A DNA stretch of 64,000 bases from Gracilimonas sp965227215. Lineage in GTDB: Bacteria > Bacteroidota > Rhodothermia > Balneolales > Balneolaceae. The notes under the pieces were generated by a model. It did not search any database. It was not told where the DNA came from and was given only the letters and a program-made list of their open reading frames with translations. Location: NCBI GenBank assembly GCA_965227215.1, contig OZ245729.1:1736001-1800000 (forward strand), in the 5' to 3' direction. The position numbers and the translations under genes are program-made. Below, one piece after another: positions 63,008 through 64,000 of the stretch. Each line of letters begins with the position of its first letter. The first letter of the stretch is position 1.

Positions 63008-64000
63008 TTATTCACCAAAAAGGTCGTCCATTTCCGAATCCAGTAGCTCCTCGTCAAATGACTTTAAATAGGTTTCTGTAGTAGCTAAATCGGAATGAGC
63101 CAGAGCCTTGGAAATCGCATATACCCCCATACCACTTTTTAAAGCGTAGTTAGCGAAGGAATGCCGGGCAATGTGCGTGCTGAGCGTTAAGTCAATTTTA
63201 GCCCTTTTAGCAATCTTCTTTAAATCCTTATTGGCTATTGCGTTCTTACTCTGTTTTTCCCGATCAAAAATTATCGGGTCGGCCACTTTTTTATCGGTAT
63301 CGAGAATCGGAAACAAATACTCCTCCCCCGATTTTGATTCGTAATTGTACCGATTCAAAATTTCGTACGAATCGGCTCTTAGCTTAATACTCTTGTATTT
63401 CGGCTCTGCATTCGAGGTCGTTTTACTCATCACATATTTTAATCGACCATCTACAATATTTTTCCGCTTAAGCAGGCATAAATCCCCGAAACGGATTCCG
63501 GCATTATAGAATGAAAACAGAAAGTAGTTTCTCGTATGCCATACCGATGAACCTTTCGGCAAATCGAGTTCTTTTATCTTATCAATTTGCTCTATAGTTA
63601 GGGCTTCCTTTTTCGGTTTTTGATAGGCTGGAAGTTGGTATTCATCAAACGGGTTCACCGTAAGGATTCCATCCCGTTTTGCCCGTTTCAGCATATGCGA
63701 TAATCGTTGGAATTTCTTCCGAATAGTATTCGAAGCATTTTCCTGTTTGGTTTTAAGGTAGGTTGAAAAGTCGTCGATGAATTGGTGGTCGATTTCCTGA
63801 ATCGGAAACGACTCGTCTTTTTTGAATTGCCGAATTTGGTTCAGAATAACTTTCGCATTCTTAGCCCGCCTTACCGAACCCATAGCCAGTAAGTCCTCGA
63901 TATACTTTTCGGCATAGGTGTAGAAGTCTTTCCGGTCTTCACCCTTTATCATGGCAACTACTCGCTTCGCATTGAGCCGGTCTTGTCTGCGAAGTTCAAT
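63008..64000 (-). CDS. Tyrosine recombinase integrase, 5' end outside window
   Basis: A site-specific integrase. From the ATG at 63952, the catalytic residues are Arg154 (AGIRFGDLCLL), His260 and Arg263 (HIARHSF), His286 (LAHSD) and Tyr295 (TTETYLK); all are present, with an N-terminal SAM-like core-binding domain (about 10-95). The frame stays open for at least 16 more codons to the right edge, so the true start is beyond the window. This is the putative mover of the element at tRNA-Arg. Confidence 0.92.
   Translation of the reverse strand: MELRRQDRLNAKRVVAMIKGEDRKDFYTYAEKYIEDLLAMGSVRRAKNAKVILNQIRQFKKDESFPIQEIDHQFIDDFSTYLKTKQENASNTIRKKFQRLSHMLKRAKRDGILTVNPFDEYQLPAYQKPKKEALTIEQIDKIKELDLPKGSSVWHTRNYFLFSFYNAGIRFGDLCLLKRKNIVDGRLKYVMSKTTSNAEPKYKSIKLRADSYEILNRYNYESKSGEEYLFPILDTDKKVADPIIFDREKQSKNAIANKDLKKIAKRAKIDLTLSTHIARHSFANYALKSGMGVYAISKALAHSDLATTETYLKSFDEELLDSEMDDLFGE

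Larger units (their letters stand above)
57883..64000 (-). mobile_element. Integrated element at tRNA-Arg (HUH Rep, excisionase-like HTH, tyrosine integrase), right end outside window
   Basis: All genes from 57978 to the right edge are on the minus strand: a four-gene cargo operon, then a HUH replication protein, a small HTH protein, a coiled-coil protein and a tyrosine integrase at the edge. This gene set, next to a tRNA 3' end, is typical of integrated rolling-circle plasmids, integrative mobilisable elements or filamentous-phage-like elements. No capsid, Zot or conjugation genes are visible, so the class is open. The left end is probably the tRNA 3' part; the matching repeat would be beyond the window. 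Confidence 0.75.

Overview
The window looks like a chromosome segment of a marine or saline bacterium of the FCB group, most likely Balneolaeota (Balneola/Gracilimonas-like). This is inferred from gene style: many secreted or lipidated peptidases (M14, M28, M57), a DUF2911 lipoprotein, TPR-CHAT and beta-barrel fusion proteins, moderate GC, and few Shine-Dalgarno sequences. No rRNA gene is present to confirm it. Most of the window is ordinary chromosome, including serA, metK, ruvB, ppk1, scpA, ftsY, pgsA-like, comEC, xseB, dxs, queA and one tRNA-Arg.

Accessory region 1 (about 2.5-4.9 kb) is a small fossil integron. It has an internally deleted intI remnant on the minus strand, an attI-like junction, and three gene cassettes separated by three recognisable attC sites. 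The cassettes encode a tiny membrane protein, a secreted protein of unknown function, and a RelE/HigB-HigA type toxin-antitoxin pair. The intI remnant has a promoter-like sequence that is nearly identical (26 of 29 bases) to one in front of the anti-sigma/TPR gene at 32.7 kb. An amidoligase-glutamine amidotransferase pair follows the array.

The middle of the window (7-46 kb) holds an ABC-F ATPase, operons of secreted or outer-membrane proteins, three amidohydrolases (one lacking metal ligands), an ECF sigma/anti-sigma pair, a large TPR-CHAT protease divergent from an unannotated 38-residue Gly/Asp-rich peptide gene with its own terminator, and a 1245-residue phosphatase-barrel fusion. A frameshifted REP-type transposase (RAYT) sits at 21 kb, and several REP-like palindromes are scattered from 21 to 36 kb.

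At 46.2-48.8 kb a class III nucleotide cyclase, in which both adenine-specifying residues are replaced, is followed by a stand-alone PycTM (DUF5706) membrane effector. This is a candidate Pycsar-like signalling or defence pair. From tRNA-Arg (57.8 kb) to the right edge lies an integrated element with a HUH replication protein, an excisionase-like HTH protein and a tyrosine integrase that runs off the window. Its cargo is a tight four-gene operon: two exported proteins, a PUA/EVE-like protein with a membrane segment, and a two-helix membrane peptide. I regard this operon as the best candidate for an undescribed system, with the Pycsar-like pair and the CHAT/peptide locus next.
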